A DNA stretch of 60,482 bases, from contig JASGMV010000018.1 of NCBI GenBank assembly GCA_030156255.1, forward strand, positions 1 through 60,482, in the 5' to 3' direction. The position numbers and the translations under genes were made by a program. Under the pieces are notes generated by a model. It was not told where the DNA came from and made no database searches. It was given only the letters and a program-made list of their open reading frames with translations. This stretch comes from Desulfovibrionales bacterium (lineage in GTDB: Bacteria > Desulfobacterota > Desulfovibrionia > Desulfovibrionales > Desulfovibrionaceae). Shown in pieces: positions 35,886 to 44,799 of the stretch. Position 1 is the stretch's first letter; each line of letters starts with the position of its first letter.

Positions 35886-36194
35886 CTAGCCTCCCAGTTC
35901 CGAAATTTTGTCCGCGTCCGTGGTCTTGAAGCGCTTGCCGACCACCAGGACAATGGCCAGGACCAGGGTCGCCTCGGCGGCGGCCAGTCCCATGATCAGA
36001 AGGGCGGCCAGCTGGCCCAAGGACGCATCGGCGTTGGTGAGCTGGGCGGCGGCCACGATGGAAAGCCCCGCGCCGTTGAGCAGAAGCTCCACGCTGATGA
36101 GCATGCCGATGAGGTCGCGGCGCGTGGTCAGGCCCAGCAGGCCGCAGGCCAGCATGACCAGCGAGGCGAGTTGAAAGAGAAATAGGCTATTCAT
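35886..36194 (-). CDS. nuoK: Complex I-like subunit K
   Basis: The 102-residue protein has three helices and the conserved glutamates in IGMLISVELLLNGAGL and GLAAAEATLVLAI, which lie in the central proton path of complex I. The start overlaps the nuoJ stop by 4 nt (ATGA). Confidence 0.95.
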   Translation of the reverse strand: MNSLFLFQLASLVMLACGLLGLTTRRDLIGMLISVELLLNGAGLSIVAAAQLTNADASLGQLAALLIMGLAAAEATLVLAIVLVVGKRFKTTDADKISELGG

Positions 36195-36706
36195 TGGCTG
36201 CGCCTCCTCTCGAATCCAAGAATGACCGCCCCGGCCATGGCGACGAACAGCACCACCGAGATGAGCTCGAATCCCAGGGCGTAGCGGGTCAGCAGGTCCT
36301 GGCCGAGCTGGTCCACGGGTATGTCGGGCGGGGTTTCGACCTGCTGCTTGAAGTAGTTGAGGCAGGCCGAGACGAGAAATACAAAAGGCATGACGCCGAC
36401 CACCAGGCCGGCCGCTATCTTGCTGGACGATCCCAGTTCGGGGGAGTCTCCGGCCGGGGTCTTGGTGAGCATGATGGCGAAGAAAATGAGGACGGACACG
36501 GCGCCCACATAGATGAGCACCTGCATCATGGCCACGAACGGCGCGTTGAGCATCATGTACATCCCGGCCGCGCCGAGCATGGCGGTGATCAGGCCGGCCA
36601 TGGCGCGGATCAGGTTTTTGCACAAAGCCGCGGCCAGGGAGCCCCCCAGGATGATCAAAAGATACAGCCCATAGGCGTAAGGCGAGAGCGCCTGCAGCTC
36701 TTGCAT
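36191..36706 (-). CDS. nuoJ: Complex I-like subunit J
   Basis: The 171-residue protein has five helices with the family region MLNAPFVAMMQVLIYVGAVSVLIFFAIM, which forms the pi-bulge helix 3 that transmits the conformational change in complex I. It lies 2 nt after nuoI and overlaps nuoK by 4 nt. Confidence 0.95.
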   Translation of the reverse strand: MQELQALSPYAYGLYLLIILGGSLAAALCKNLIRAMAGLITAMLGAAGMYMMLNAPFVAMMQVLIYVGAVSVLIFFAIMLTKTPAGDSPELGSSSKIAAGLVVGVMPFVFLVSACLNYFKQQVETPPDIPVDQLGQDLLTRYALGFELISVVLFVAMAGAVILGFERRRSQ

Positions 36707-36708
36707 GG

Positions 36709-37200
36709 CTATTTTCCCTCCTTGGCCTGGCGTTCGAGACGCTCCAGCAGGTCGATGTTCGTTTCCTGTCTGGTGAAGACCGCGAAGTAGACGTTATTCG
36801 AGTAGCGCAGGGAGTCCACAGGGCAAACCTGGACGCACTGGCCGCACAGGCTGCACAGGTTGTAGTCCAGTTGGAAGACGCCCGGGGTTTTGAGCCGTTT
36901 GGGCTTGGCCGGTTTCCCGTCTTTCGACTCGGCGGGGTCGGCCGGGGCGACTTTGGCGGAAACCGTGATGCACTGGGAGGGGCACTGCCGGGCGCACTGC
37001 CCGCAGGCGATGCAGAGGGGGACCCCCGCTTCGTCCTCTTTGCCCACCAGCTCCACGTGTCCGCGGTAGGTCTCGATGTTCTCCGCCTCCTGGCGCGGGT
37101 AGAACACCGTGACCAGGGGGGCGGTGAAGTACTTCCCGGTGATCCCCATGCCGACCACGAGGCTCCAGAGCCCGGCCAATGCGTTTTTGATGCTCGTCAT
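36709..37200 (-). CDS. nuoI: Complex I-like subunit I, 2x[4Fe-4S]
   Basis: The 163-residue protein carries two ferredoxin motifs: C63-x2-C66-x2-C69-x3-C73-P and C116-x2-C119-x2-C122-x3-C126-P. These hold clusters N6a and N6b, which pass electrons to NuoB. An insertion of about 25 charged residues (PADPAESKDGKPAKPKR) separates the two, more than in typical NuoI. It is 4 nt downstream of nuoH. Confidence 0.95.
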   Translation of the reverse strand: MTSIKNALAGLWSLVVGMGITGKYFTAPLVTVFYPRQEAENIETYRGHVELVGKEDEAGVPLCIACGQCARQCPSQCITVSAKVAPADPAESKDGKPAKPKRLKTPGVFQLDYNLCSLCGQCVQVCPVDSLRYSNNVYFAVFTRQETNIDLLERLERQAKEGK

Positions 37201-37204
37201 GGAA

Positions 37205-38182
37205 TCACCCCGCCAGCCTGAGGACGATGACCGTGCCCACCAGGTTCAACAGCGCCAGGGGCGTCAGCCATCTCCAGTTGATGTTCAAAAGCTGGTCGAA
37301 CCGCACCCGCGGGAAGGTCCAACGCATCCATATAATGATGAACAGCAGTGCGTACACCTTGAGCAGGAACCACCACCATCCGGACTCGATAGGCCCTTGG
37401 TAGCCTCCCAGGAACAGGATGGAGGCGACGCAGCAGACCACGACCATGTTGGCGTATTCGGACAGGAAGAACATGCCGAAGCCCATGCCGGAATACTCGG
37501 TGTGGAATCCGGCGGTCAGCTCGCTTTCGCCTTCGGGCAAGTCGAAGGGGGCGCGGTTGGTCTCGCCGAGAATGGATATAAAATAGATGAAGAAGGCCAA
37601 GGGGTTGAGCACTCCGTACCACTGCCAGGGCCAGGCGCCCTGTTGCACCGTGATGGCGTGCAGGTCCAGGGAGCCGGACATGAGCGCCACGGTCAGCACG
37701 GAGATGAGCAGCGGAATTTCGTAGGCCACGGACTGGGCCACGGCGCGGGCCGCGCCGAGCAGGCCGTATTTGTTGTTGGACGCCCAGCCGGCCAGGCACA
37801 GGGCCAGCACGTTCAATCCGGAGAAGGCCAGAATCAGCACCACGCCCAGGTTGACGTTCAGGCCGTAGAGGGTCTCTCCGAACGGAATGGGCAGAAAGAG
37901 CAGGATGACGGGCAAGAACGACAGCAACGGGGCGGCCCAGAACAGCAGTTTGTCGCTGGACCAGGGGGTCAAGAGCTGCTTGGCCATCAGTTTGCCCGCG
38001 TCGGCCAACGGCTGCAGCAGGCCGTGCCAGCCCACATGGAAGGGGCCCGGCCGGCGCTGGACGTGGCCGGCGATCTTGCGCTCCGCATAGACCAGGACCA
38101 GGGCGTTCAGGCCGACGAAGGCCATCATGGCGACCAAAAAGATCACCATGCGCACCAAGGGGTAATATTCTGGATTGATCAT
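37205..38182 (-). CDS. nuoH: Complex I-like subunit H
   Basis: The 325-residue protein has eight helices and the quinone-site signatures YAERKIAGHVQRRPGPFHVGWHGLLQ, split here as YAERKIAGHVQRRPGP and VGWHGLLQPLADAGKL, and ETNRAPFDLPEGESELTAG. Subunit H anchors the peripheral arm and forms much of the quinone cavity. It overlaps nuoD by 4 nt (ATGA). Confidence 0.96.
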   Translation of the reverse strand: MINPEYYPLVRMVIFLVAMMAFVGLNALVLVYAERKIAGHVQRRPGPFHVGWHGLLQPLADAGKLMAKQLLTPWSSDKLLFWAAPLLSFLPVILLFLPIPFGETLYGLNVNLGVVLILAFSGLNVLALCLAGWASNNKYGLLGAARAVAQSVAYEIPLLISVLTVALMSGSLDLHAITVQQGAWPWQWYGVLNPLAFFIYFISILGETNRAPFDLPEGESELTAGFHTEYSGMGFGMFFLSEYANMVVVCCVASILFLGGYQGPIESGWWWFLLKVYALLFIIIWMRWTFPRVRFDQLLNINWRWLTPLALLNLVGTVIVLRLAG

Positions 38183-39339
38183 CTGTCGATCTCCGGGATG
38201 ACGAGGTCCAGGCTGCCCAGGATGGATACCGCGTCAGCGATGAGCGTTCCCTTGGACAACTCCGCAAAGCAGCTCAGGTTGCTGTAGCCCGGCGCCCGCA
38301 ATTTGACGCGGTAGGGGGTGGCCGAGCCGTCGCTGACCAGATGGACCCCGATCTTGCCGCGGGCGCCTTCCACCGCGAAATAGGTTTCGCCCTTGGGCGG
38401 CTTCAGGGTCTTGGGAGTTTTGCCCTGAATGTCGCCGTCCGGCATCCGGTCCATGACCTGCTCCATGATGCGCAGCGACTGCTCCATTTCCTTGAGCCGG
38501 ACCATGTACCGGGCCATGGCGTCGCCCTCGGAGAAGGTCGGAATCTCGAAGTCGAGCTCGGGATAGACCGAGTAGGGGACGGCGCGGCGCACGTCGTAGG
38601 GGACGCCCGAGCCGCGGATCACCGGGCCGGTGCAGCCGTACTTGCGGGCCGTCTGGACCGAGAGCACGCCGATGTCTTCGCAGCGTTTGCGCAGAATGAA
38701 GTTCTTGGTCACCAGGGCTTCGTACATCTTCAGGCGCTTGCGGAAGCGCTGGATGAAGGTCCGGGTGTCGTCGATGAACTTGTCGTCCACGTCCGCGTAC
38801 ACGCCGCCGAACCGGAAATAGCAGTAGGTGAGCCGCGAGCCTGTGACTCGCTGGAGAATGTCCAGCAGGAATTCGCGATCCTCGAACGCATACAGGATAG
38901 GCGTGAAGGCGCCCAGGTCCAGCAGATAGGCCCCCCACCAGACCAGGTGCGAGCAGATTCGGTTGATCTCGCAGGTCAAAACCCGAATGTACTCGGCCCG
39001 CTCCGGGACCTCGATGCCGGCCAGCTGCTCCACGGCGCCCACGTAGGCCCAGTTCCAGGCGGTGGCGTGCAGGTAGTCCACGCGGCCCATGTTCGGGAGG
39101 TACTGGGTGTACGTCTTCTTCTGGCCCATGAACTCGTGCATGCGGTGGATGTACCCCAGCACGGGCTCGGCGCGCACGATGTACTCGCCGTCCAGCTCCA
39201 CGATGACGCGCAATACGCCGTGGGTGGAGGGGTGTTGCGGCCCCATGTTCAGGATCAGCGTATTTTCACGGGCGCCTTTGGAAAAACTTTGGGAGTAGAA
39301 ATCCGAAGGATCGGACGAAAGCTGGGGACTCATGGTCAT
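38179..39339 (-). CDS. nuoD: Complex I-like subunit D
   Basis: The 386-residue hydrophilic protein has the family motifs MGPQHPSTHGVLRVI, EPVLGYIHRMHEFMG, RVDYLHATAWNWAYVGAVE and EGARGKIGVHLVSDG. It forms the quinone-binding pocket with NuoB and is related to the large subunit of [NiFe] hydrogenases, but the nickel-binding cysteines are absent, so it is a true NuoD. It overlaps nuoC and nuoH by 4 nt each. Confidence 0.96.
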   Translation of the reverse strand: MTMSPQLSSDPSDFYSQSFSKGARENTLILNMGPQHPSTHGVLRVIVELDGEYIVRAEPVLGYIHRMHEFMGQKKTYTQYLPNMGRVDYLHATAWNWAYVGAVEQLAGIEVPERAEYIRVLTCEINRICSHLVWWGAYLLDLGAFTPILYAFEDREFLLDILQRVTGSRLTYCYFRFGGVYADVDDKFIDDTRTFIQRFRKRLKMYEALVTKNFILRKRCEDIGVLSVQTARKYGCTGPVIRGSGVPYDVRRAVPYSVYPELDFEIPTFSEGDAMARYMVRLKEMEQSLRIMEQVMDRMPDGDIQGKTPKTLKPPKGETYFAVEGARGKIGVHLVSDGSATPYRVKLRAPGYSNLSCFAELSKGTLIADAVSILGSLDLVIPEIDR

Positions 39340-40019
39340 TGTTCCGCTCCCTCCTGCTTGTCGGCTTCAGCCGGTTTGGCTTCGGGAGTTTCGGCTTCGG
39401 CCTGCTCGCCGTCGGTCGCGGCTTCCGGTTTTGCAGCGGCGGACTCGGGGTTCGCCTCGTCGGCCTTGGCCGCCTTTTCCTTGGCCTTGGCTGCGGCCTT
39501 TTCCTTGGCTTTGGCCTTGGCCGCCGCCTTCTTGGCCTCTTCGTCGTCCGCCGCCTCGGGTTCGGGCTGCGGATAGACCAGAGACAGCTCGAAGGCCGGG
39601 ATGCGGCTTTTGGCGTCCCGGATCAGCGGCGGTTCGGTTCCGGGCTCAAGCAGCAGCGCCTTGAGGTCGGGGTGCCCCTTGAAGTCGACGCCGAAAAAGT
39701 CGTAGCACTCGCGCTCGTGCCAGTCCGCCCCGGGAATGAGCAAAGCCAGGGAGGGCGCCTTGGGATCGTCGTGGGAGGCCATGAGGCGCAGGGTGATACG
39801 CCCCGGCGTCTGTACGTGGTCGAAATGATAGTTGAGTTCGAAGCCATCCTGCACGTCGACGCCGGAGACGTCCTCCAGGAAGTAGCCGGCCGCGTCCAGG
39901 GTTTCGGCGGCCGGCAAAAGCTGCTCCGCCGTGACCCGGAGTTGGACGGCCTGTCCGGTCTTCGGGTCGCATTCGACCATGGCTTCGGCCTTGAGGGATT
40001 GGGCGATGTTCGGAATCAC
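39336..40019 (-). CDS. nuoC: Complex I-like subunit C with low-complexity tail
   Basis: The 227-residue protein has the NuoC core (about 1-150) with the signature [22 protein letters not shown] tail of about 75 residues rich in Ala, Lys and Glu follows, with repeats of the type AAKAKEK. The usual NuoC ends soon after the core. The GTG at 40019 overlaps the nuoB stop (GTGA); an ATG ten codons earlier would lie inside nuoB and is less likely. NuoC is separate from NuoD here, unlike the fused NuoCD of enterobacteria. Confidence 0.93.
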   Translation of the reverse strand: MIPNIAQSLKAEAMVECDPKTGQAVQLRVTAEQLLPAAETLDAAGYFLEDVSGVDVQDGFELNYHFDHVQTPGRITLRLMASHDDPKAPSLALLIPGADWHERECYDFFGVDFKGHPDLKALLLEPGTEPPLIRDAKSRIPAFELSLVYPQPEPEAADDEEAKKAAAKAKAKEKAAAKAKEKAAKADEANPESAAAKPEAATDGEQAEAETPEAKPAEADKQEGAEQ

Positions 40020-40549
40020 TTGACTTCCCTCCCCGCCGGTTTGGGCCACCAGCGACGGCCCGTGATCTTCTTCTGGAGCTGGAACAGGCCTTCCAGCAGG
40101 CCCTCGGGGCGCGGCGGGCAGCCAGGAACGTAGACGTCCACCGGAATGAGCTGGTCCACGCCTTCAACGATGCCGTACTGCCCTTCGAACTGGAACGGCC
40201 CGCCGGAGATGGCGCAGTTGCCCATGGCGATGACCCATTTGGGGGCGGGCATCTGCTCGTACAGGCGAACCACAAGCGGCGCCATTTTCTTGTTCACCGT
40301 GCCGGCCACGATCATCAGGTCCGATTGCCGGGGCGACGGCCGGAACACCTCGCCGCCGTACCGGGAGATGTCGAAGCGCGCCATGCCCACGGCCATCATT
40401 TCAATGGCGCAGCAGGCCAGTCCGAAGGTCATGGGCCACAGGGACATGGCCCGACAAACGTTGAGAATTTCGTCCACCAGGTCGATTTGGACGATTCCCG
40501 GATCCATGTCGCGGACCGCAGGCCTCAGACCTTGATCTTGCGCGGCCAT
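40016..40549 (-). CDS. nuoB: Complex I-like subunit B, [4Fe-4S] cluster N2
   Basis: The 177-residue protein holds the four ligands of terminal cluster N2: C46-C47 (in [10 protein letters not shown]), C112 (MGNCAISGG) and C144 (VPGCPPRPE). It passes electrons to the quinone. The ATG at 40549 has AGGGG 7 nt upstream and lies within the end of nuoA (25-nt overlap); the ATG 14 codons later has no such site. Confidence 0.95.
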   Translation of the reverse strand: MAAQDQGLRPAVRDMDPGIVQIDLVDEILNVCRAMSLWPMTFGLACCAIEMMAVGMARFDISRYGGEVFRPSPRQSDLMIVAGTVNKKMAPLVVRLYEQMPAPKWVIAMGNCAISGGPFQFEGQYGIVEGVDQLIPVDVYVPGCPPRPEGLLEGLFQLQKKITGRRWWPKPAGREVK

Positions 40550-40905
40550 GTGAAAACCCCTTTGCGGAAGAAGTAGACCACCGCGGCGAGGAGCACCGCG
40601 ATGAATATCAGAAGCTCGAGCACCGGCAGCCAGCCCGTGGTGTGGATGAACCGCGTCGCCACCGGGAAGAGATAGAGAACGTCAACGTCGAAAGCCAGGA
40701 AGATCAGGGCGTAGAAATAGTAGTTGAGTCCGAAGTTGACCCATGTCGCCCCGTGCGTCGGCAGTCCGCACTCGTAGGTGCGGCCGATGAACTCTCCCCG
40801 GGCTCTGGGCGCCAGGAAGACCGCCAGCAACAACGGCCCGACGGCGAAGGCGATTCCACCGGCCAAAAAGATGAGAATCGCCAAGTTCAGCCAAGTGAAG
40901 ACCAT
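40525..40905 (-). CDS. nuoA: Complex I-like subunit A
   Basis: The 126-residue protein has three helices and the signature [20 protein letters not shown], followed by [12 protein letters not shown], as in NuoA/Ndh3. The ATG at 40905 gives standard length; an in-frame ATG 13 codons upstream is possible. This is the first gene of the operon, so its promoter lies between here and the divergent MoxR gene. Confidence 0.92.
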   Translation of the reverse strand: MVFTWLNLAILIFLAGGIAFAVGPLLLAVFLAPRARGEFIGRTYECGLPTHGATWVNFGLNYYFYALIFLAFDVDVLYLFPVATRFIHTTGWLPVLELLIFIAVLLAAVVYFFRKGVFTWPRKIKV

Positions 40906-41282
40906 GATCTTAGCCCGCCTTGTCTTTGGTTGATGGGACTTCACGGTGTTGACCGCCAGTCCGAGTTTAGTAGTGCTGGTGCGCCCCGATCCTGGATGAG
41001 TCCAAAGACTCCGTTCGATCTAAAGCATCAGTAAAACATTTATGTCAAGGACGATCCCATGATTTTTTACCAAACAGGCCCGCCCTTTTGCTAAGGGTTG
41101 CGACAATTGTCAACCCAAAATTGCTTTTTCCCTGAAATTTCAAAGGCAAATTTTATACTGAAGAAGTATGAAAGTATGTTGAGGAGCGGTGGATAAGAGC
41201 TTGACAGGGGACGAGTCCGGTTTATTTTCAACCTGCCTTATCTTTGCGCGAGCATAATTTTAACCAGGCCAAGGAGTGTTCC
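40906..41282. promoter_or_regulatory. Divergent intergenic region of the nuo and MoxR operons
   Basis: This 377-nt AT-rich stretch separates two divergent operons. Facing the MoxR gene, TTGACA (41201-41206) and TATTTT (41223-41228) with 16-nt spacing form a plausible sigma-70-type promoter. A perfect 10-nt palindrome, GACAATTGTC, lies at 41102-41111. Its minus-strand flank contains TTGACA, which could be the -35 box of the nuo operon, although no good -10 box follows. Confidence 0.45.
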
Positions 41283-42257
41283 GTGGAGTCCGCAGCCGAA
41301 CGCATGGACGAGGCCCAACTTGCGGTGGGCCGCATCAAATCGGAAGTCGGCAAGGTCATCGTCGGCCAGAAAGCTTTGGTGGACCGGTTGCTTGTCGGCT
41401 TGTTTACCAAGGGGCACATTCTGCTGGAAGGCGTGCCCGGCTTGGCCAAGACCACGGCGGTCAAAGCGTTGGCCGCTACGGTGGAGGCCAGTTTTCAACG
41501 CATACAATTCACTCCGGATTTGCTGCCGGCCGACTTGGCCGGCGCGGAGGTTTACGAACCGTCCAGCGGTTCTTTTTATGTGAAGAAGGGACCGATTTTC
41601 CACAATATCCTGCTGGCCGACGAAATCAACCGGGCGCCGTCCAAGGTCCAGTCCGCGTTGCTGGAGGCCATGCAGGAGCGCCAGGCCACCATCGGCGGCC
41701 AGACGTTCGCCATGCCGGACCCGTTTTTGGTGCTGGCGACCCAGAACCCCATCGAGCAGGAGGGCACCTATCCGTTGCCCGAAGCCCAGGTGGACCGTTT
41801 CCTGCTCAAGTTGTCCGTGGACTATCCCTCCCGCGAGGAGGAAAAGGAAATCGTCCGAAGGGCGGGAGTCCTGGACGCCCCGAGCGCTTCCCCGGTCATC
41901 GAGCCCGGCCGTATCAACGAGATCGCCCGTCTGGTCGAGGGCGTGATGATGGACGAGCGGCTGGTGGACTACGTCGTGGAGCTGGTTTTCACCACGCGCT
42001 ATCCCGCGGAGCGCGATCTGGAGGCGGCGCCCTACATCGAATACGGCGCGTCTCCCCGGGCGTCCATCGCCCTGGTCAAGGCGTCCAAGGCCTACGCCTT
42101 CCTGCAGGGCCGCTCCTACGTTACGCCCCAGGACATCAAGGCCATCGCTCCGGACGTGCTGCGCCACCGCATTCTGCTGTCCTTCGAGGCCGAGGCGGAC
42201 GAGGTGTCGGTGGAGGACGTGATCAAGTCCATCTTCGACGCCGTGGAGGTGCCGTGA
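41283..42257 (+). CDS. MoxR-family AAA+ ATPase
   Basis: The 324-residue protein has Walker A GVPGLAKTT, Walker B ILLADEINRAPSKVQSALLE and the MoxR stretch LATQNPIEQEGTYPLPEAQ. MoxR ATPases act as chaperones with von Willebrand A proteins, which are encoded directly downstream. The GTG at 41283 is chosen because AAGGAG is 6 nt upstream; a candidate at 41304 (ATG) lacks one. It is the first gene of a seven-gene operon. Confidence 0.93.
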   Translation: MESAAERMDEAQLAVGRIKSEVGKVIVGQKALVDRLLVGLFTKGHILLEGVPGLAKTTAVKALAATVEASFQRIQFTPDLLPADLAGAEVYEPSSGSFYVKKGPIFHNILLADEINRAPSKVQSALLEAMQERQATIGGQTFAMPDPFLVLATQNPIEQEGTYPLPEAQVDRFLLKLSVDYPSREEEKEIVRRAGVLDAPSASPVIEPGRINEIARLVEGVMMDERLVDYVVELVFTTRYPAERDLEAAPYIEYGASPRASIALVKASKAYAFLQGRSYVTPQDIKAIAPDVLRHRILLSFEAEADEVSVEDVIKSIFDAVEVP

Positions 42258-42271
42258 CCGGGGGGGCGGCG

Positions 42272-43150
42272 ATGCTGACTCCGGAATTGGTCAAAAGCAT
42301 CCGTCGGCTGCACATCCGAACCAGCCGCACGGTGGATGCGATGATGGCCGGGCGCTTTCGCTCCGTTTTCAGGGGCTCGGGCATGGAGTTCGAGGAAGTG
42401 CGCGAGTACTCGCCGGGGGACGACGCCAAGACCATCGATTGGAAGGTCACGGCGCGCATGGGCAAGCCGTACGTCAAGCTTTACCGCGAGGAGCGGGAGC
42501 TGACCGTCATGCTGTTGGTGGACCTGAGCGCCTCTTTGGATTTCGGAAGCACCGCCCGCGCCAAGCGCGACAAGGCCCTGGAGGCCGCGGCGGTGCTGGC
42601 CTTCAGCGCGGTCAAGAACGGCGACAAGGCGGGGCTGATTCTGTTCACCGACCAAGTGGAGCGCTACATCCCTCCGGCCAAGGGGTCGGCTCACGTGTTC
42701 CGCCTCATCAAGGAAATTCTGAGCTGGAGGCCGGCTTCCCGGCGCACGGATGTCGCTGCGGCCTTGGACTATTTCGGCAAGGTCCAGCGCAAGCGCTGCG
42801 TGGCTTTTCTGCTCTCCGACCTGATGAGCCGGGATTTCAGCCGGTCGCTGCGCATTGCGGCGCGCCGCCACGACATCGCCGCCGTGCGGATCGGGGATCC
42901 GGCCGAAGGCGAACTGCCGCCTTCGGGGCTGGTCGAGGTGGAGGACATGGAGACCGGGGAGCTGGCGCTTTTGGACGCCTCCCACCGTCCCACCCGCCGG
43001 GCGTACGCCAGGCTCCGCGAACAGGAGCGCCAACGGGCCGAAACCGGCCTGCGCCAAGCCAAGGTCGATCTGGTGGACATCGCCACGGACGGCTCCGTGG
43101 CAGAGGCGCTGACCGGATTCTTTCGTCTTCGGGAGAAGCGGTTTCGATAA
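42272..43150 (+). CDS. DUF58 / VWA-like protein
   Basis: The 292-residue cytoplasmic protein has the DUF58 signature (GMEFEEVREYSPGDDAKTIDW) and a degenerate VWA fold with the metal-site motif DLSAS. It is a usual partner of MoxR ATPases. The start is uncertain: the ATG at 42272 or a GTG at 42254 that overlaps the MoxR stop (GTGA). Confidence 0.9.
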   Translation: MLTPELVKSIRRLHIRTSRTVDAMMAGRFRSVFRGSGMEFEEVREYSPGDDAKTIDWKVTARMGKPYVKLYREERELTVMLLVDLSASLDFGSTARAKRDKALEAAAVLAFSAVKNGDKAGLILFTDQVERYIPPAKGSAHVFRLIKEILSWRPASRRTDVAAALDYFGKVQRKRCVAFLLSDLMSRDFSRSLRIAARRHDIAAVRIGDPAEGELPPSGLVEVEDMETGELALLDASHRPTRRAYARLREQERQRAETGLRQAKVDLVDIATDGSVAEALTGFFRLREKRFR

Positions 43151-43186
43151 CCCGAGCGATTCCAACTTTGTTTTCGTCGTTGCATA

Positions 43187-43798
43187 ATGCCCAATCAAGC
43201 GATCAACCCTCTTGCAGCCCCGCCGCCGGCCCAATTCCCGCCCGTAGCGCCCCATGGGACCGCCTTCGGCGGCAAGCCCATGACCGACATCCTGGATATC
43301 AAGGCCCCCGTGTCCCTGCCTGGAGACGTCCCATGGCTTTGGATTTTGCTGGGCGCTGCTGCGGCGCTCCTGCTGGCCGCGGTTTGCTGGTATGTCTGGA
43401 AGCGAAAGAAGCGCCCCAAACCCGGACCTCCGGCGCCAACACCCGAGTGGTTGGCGCTGGCCGACCTGTCCGACTTGGAGTCCGCCGGCCTTTCGGCGCG
43501 CGAGTTCTATTTCAGGCTTTCGGAAATTGCGCGCTGCTATCTGGAGCAGCGTTTCGGGCGCCCCATGCTGGAGATGACGACGGAAGAGGTGCTGGCCGCG
43601 TTGCCGTCGCTGAAGATGCCGTCGCAGCTTTCCTCTGGCCTGCGCGAAGTGCTGCGGGAATCGGACCCGGTGCGCTATGCGGGCGCCCGGGCCGCGGCGG
43701 ATCGCATGCAGGCGGATCTTGATTTCATACGCGAGTTGGTGGAGACCCTGGCGCCTTCCCCTGAACCGGAGTCCTCCGGCGAAGGAGAAGGCGAATGA
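43187..43798 (+). CDS. DUF4381-like single-helix membrane protein
   Basis: The 203-residue protein has an N-terminal proline-rich stretch and one transmembrane helix (WLWILLGAAAALLLAAVCWYV). A cytoplasmic helical domain (about 90-190) includes FYFRLSEIARCYLEQRFG. This matches the DUF4381-type proteins found between DUF58 and BatA genes. The ATG at 43187 has no clear ribosome-binding site; the ATG at 43280 (MTDILDIKAP) would give a more typical N-terminus. The stop overlaps the batA start. Confidence 0.75.
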   Translation: MPNQAINPLAAPPPAQFPPVAPHGTAFGGKPMTDILDIKAPVSLPGDVPWLWILLGAAAALLLAAVCWYVWKRKKRPKPGPPAPTPEWLALADLSDLESAGLSAREFYFRLSEIARCYLEQRFGRPMLEMTTEEVLAALPSLKMPSQLSSGLREVLRESDPVRYAGARAAADRMQADLDFIRELVETLAPSPEPESSGEGEGE

Positions 43799-44799
43799 TG
43801 CTTCGGTTCGTTTCTCCTTGGTTTTTGGCGGCATTGGCGGCCTTGCCCGCGGCCTGGTGGACGCTTGCGCGCAACCGGACGCGGCCCAGCCTGCGCGTTT
43901 CGGGCCTGGGATTGGGCCTGGCGGACGCGCCGGTGTCTTGGGCCGTACGTCTTGCGCCGTGGGTGGAGGCTCTGCGCTGGATCGCCGTGGCCTTGCTGAT
44001 CGTCGCCCTTGCGCGGCCTCAGTGGGGTCGCCGGGAAATGGACGTCCTCACCGAGGGCGTGGACATCGTGCTGGCCGTGGACCTGTCGGAGTCCATGCTG
44101 GCCATGGATTTTCAGGTGGACAACCAGGTCGCCAACCGGTTGGAGGCGGTCAAGTCCGTGGTTTCGGACTTCATCTCCAGCCGCGACGGCGACCGCATCG
44201 GGCTGGTGGTCTTCGGCTCCGAAGCCTACACGCAGGTTCCTTTGACCCGGGACTACGCATTGATCGAAAAAGTCCTGGATCGCGTGAAGATCGGATCGGC
44301 CGGGCCGCACACCGCCTTGGGCGACGCCTTGGGCGTGTCCCTCAAGCGTCTTGAAAACGCGCCGGGCAAGTCCAAGGTCGTGATTCTGCTCACGGACGGG
44401 CAGTCCAACGCCGGTGAACTGCCGCCCCGCGCCGCGGCCGAGTTGGCCAAGGAACTGGGCGTCAAGGTCTACACCATCGGGGTAGGGTCGCGGGGATACG
44501 CACCGTTTCCGGTGGACGACCCCATGTTCGGCCGGCGATTCGTGCAGCAGCGCGTGGACATCGACGAGGACACGTTGAAGATGATCGCCGACGACACGGG
44601 AGGTCTCTATTTTCGGGCGACGAACACCGAGGGGCTCAAGACCGTGTACCAACGCATCGGCGAGATGGAGAAGACCAAGGCCAAGGTCAAGACCTATGAC
44701 GATTTTCACGATCTCTACGCCTGGTTCGTCTGGTCGGGGATCGCGCTGCTGGCGGCGTGGGCGGCGCTGACGTCCACCCGTTTCCGGAGGACGCCGTGA
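43795..44799 (+). CDS. BatA-like VWA-domain membrane protein
   Basis: The 334-residue protein has two N-terminal helices, a von Willebrand A domain with the MIDAS motif DLSES (in AVDLSESML) and the DGQSNAG loop, and a C-terminal helix. These are the features of BatA. The first Bacteroides work linked Bat proteins to aerotolerance; more widely they are substrates or partners of MoxR. AAGGAG 7 nt upstream and an ATGA overlap set the start at 43795; a second ATG follows immediately. Confidence 0.9.
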   Translation: MMLRFVSPWFLAALAALPAAWWTLARNRTRPSLRVSGLGLGLADAPVSWAVRLAPWVEALRWIAVALLIVALARPQWGRREMDVLTEGVDIVLAVDLSESMLAMDFQVDNQVANRLEAVKSVVSDFISSRDGDRIGLVVFGSEAYTQVPLTRDYALIEKVLDRVKIGSAGPHTALGDALGVSLKRLENAPGKSKVVILLTDGQSNAGELPPRAAAELAKELGVKVYTIGVGSRGYAPFPVDDPMFGRRFVQQRVDIDEDTLKMIADDTGGLYFRATNTEGLKTVYQRIGEMEKTKAKVKTYDDFHDLYAWFVWSGIALLAAWAALTSTRFRRTP

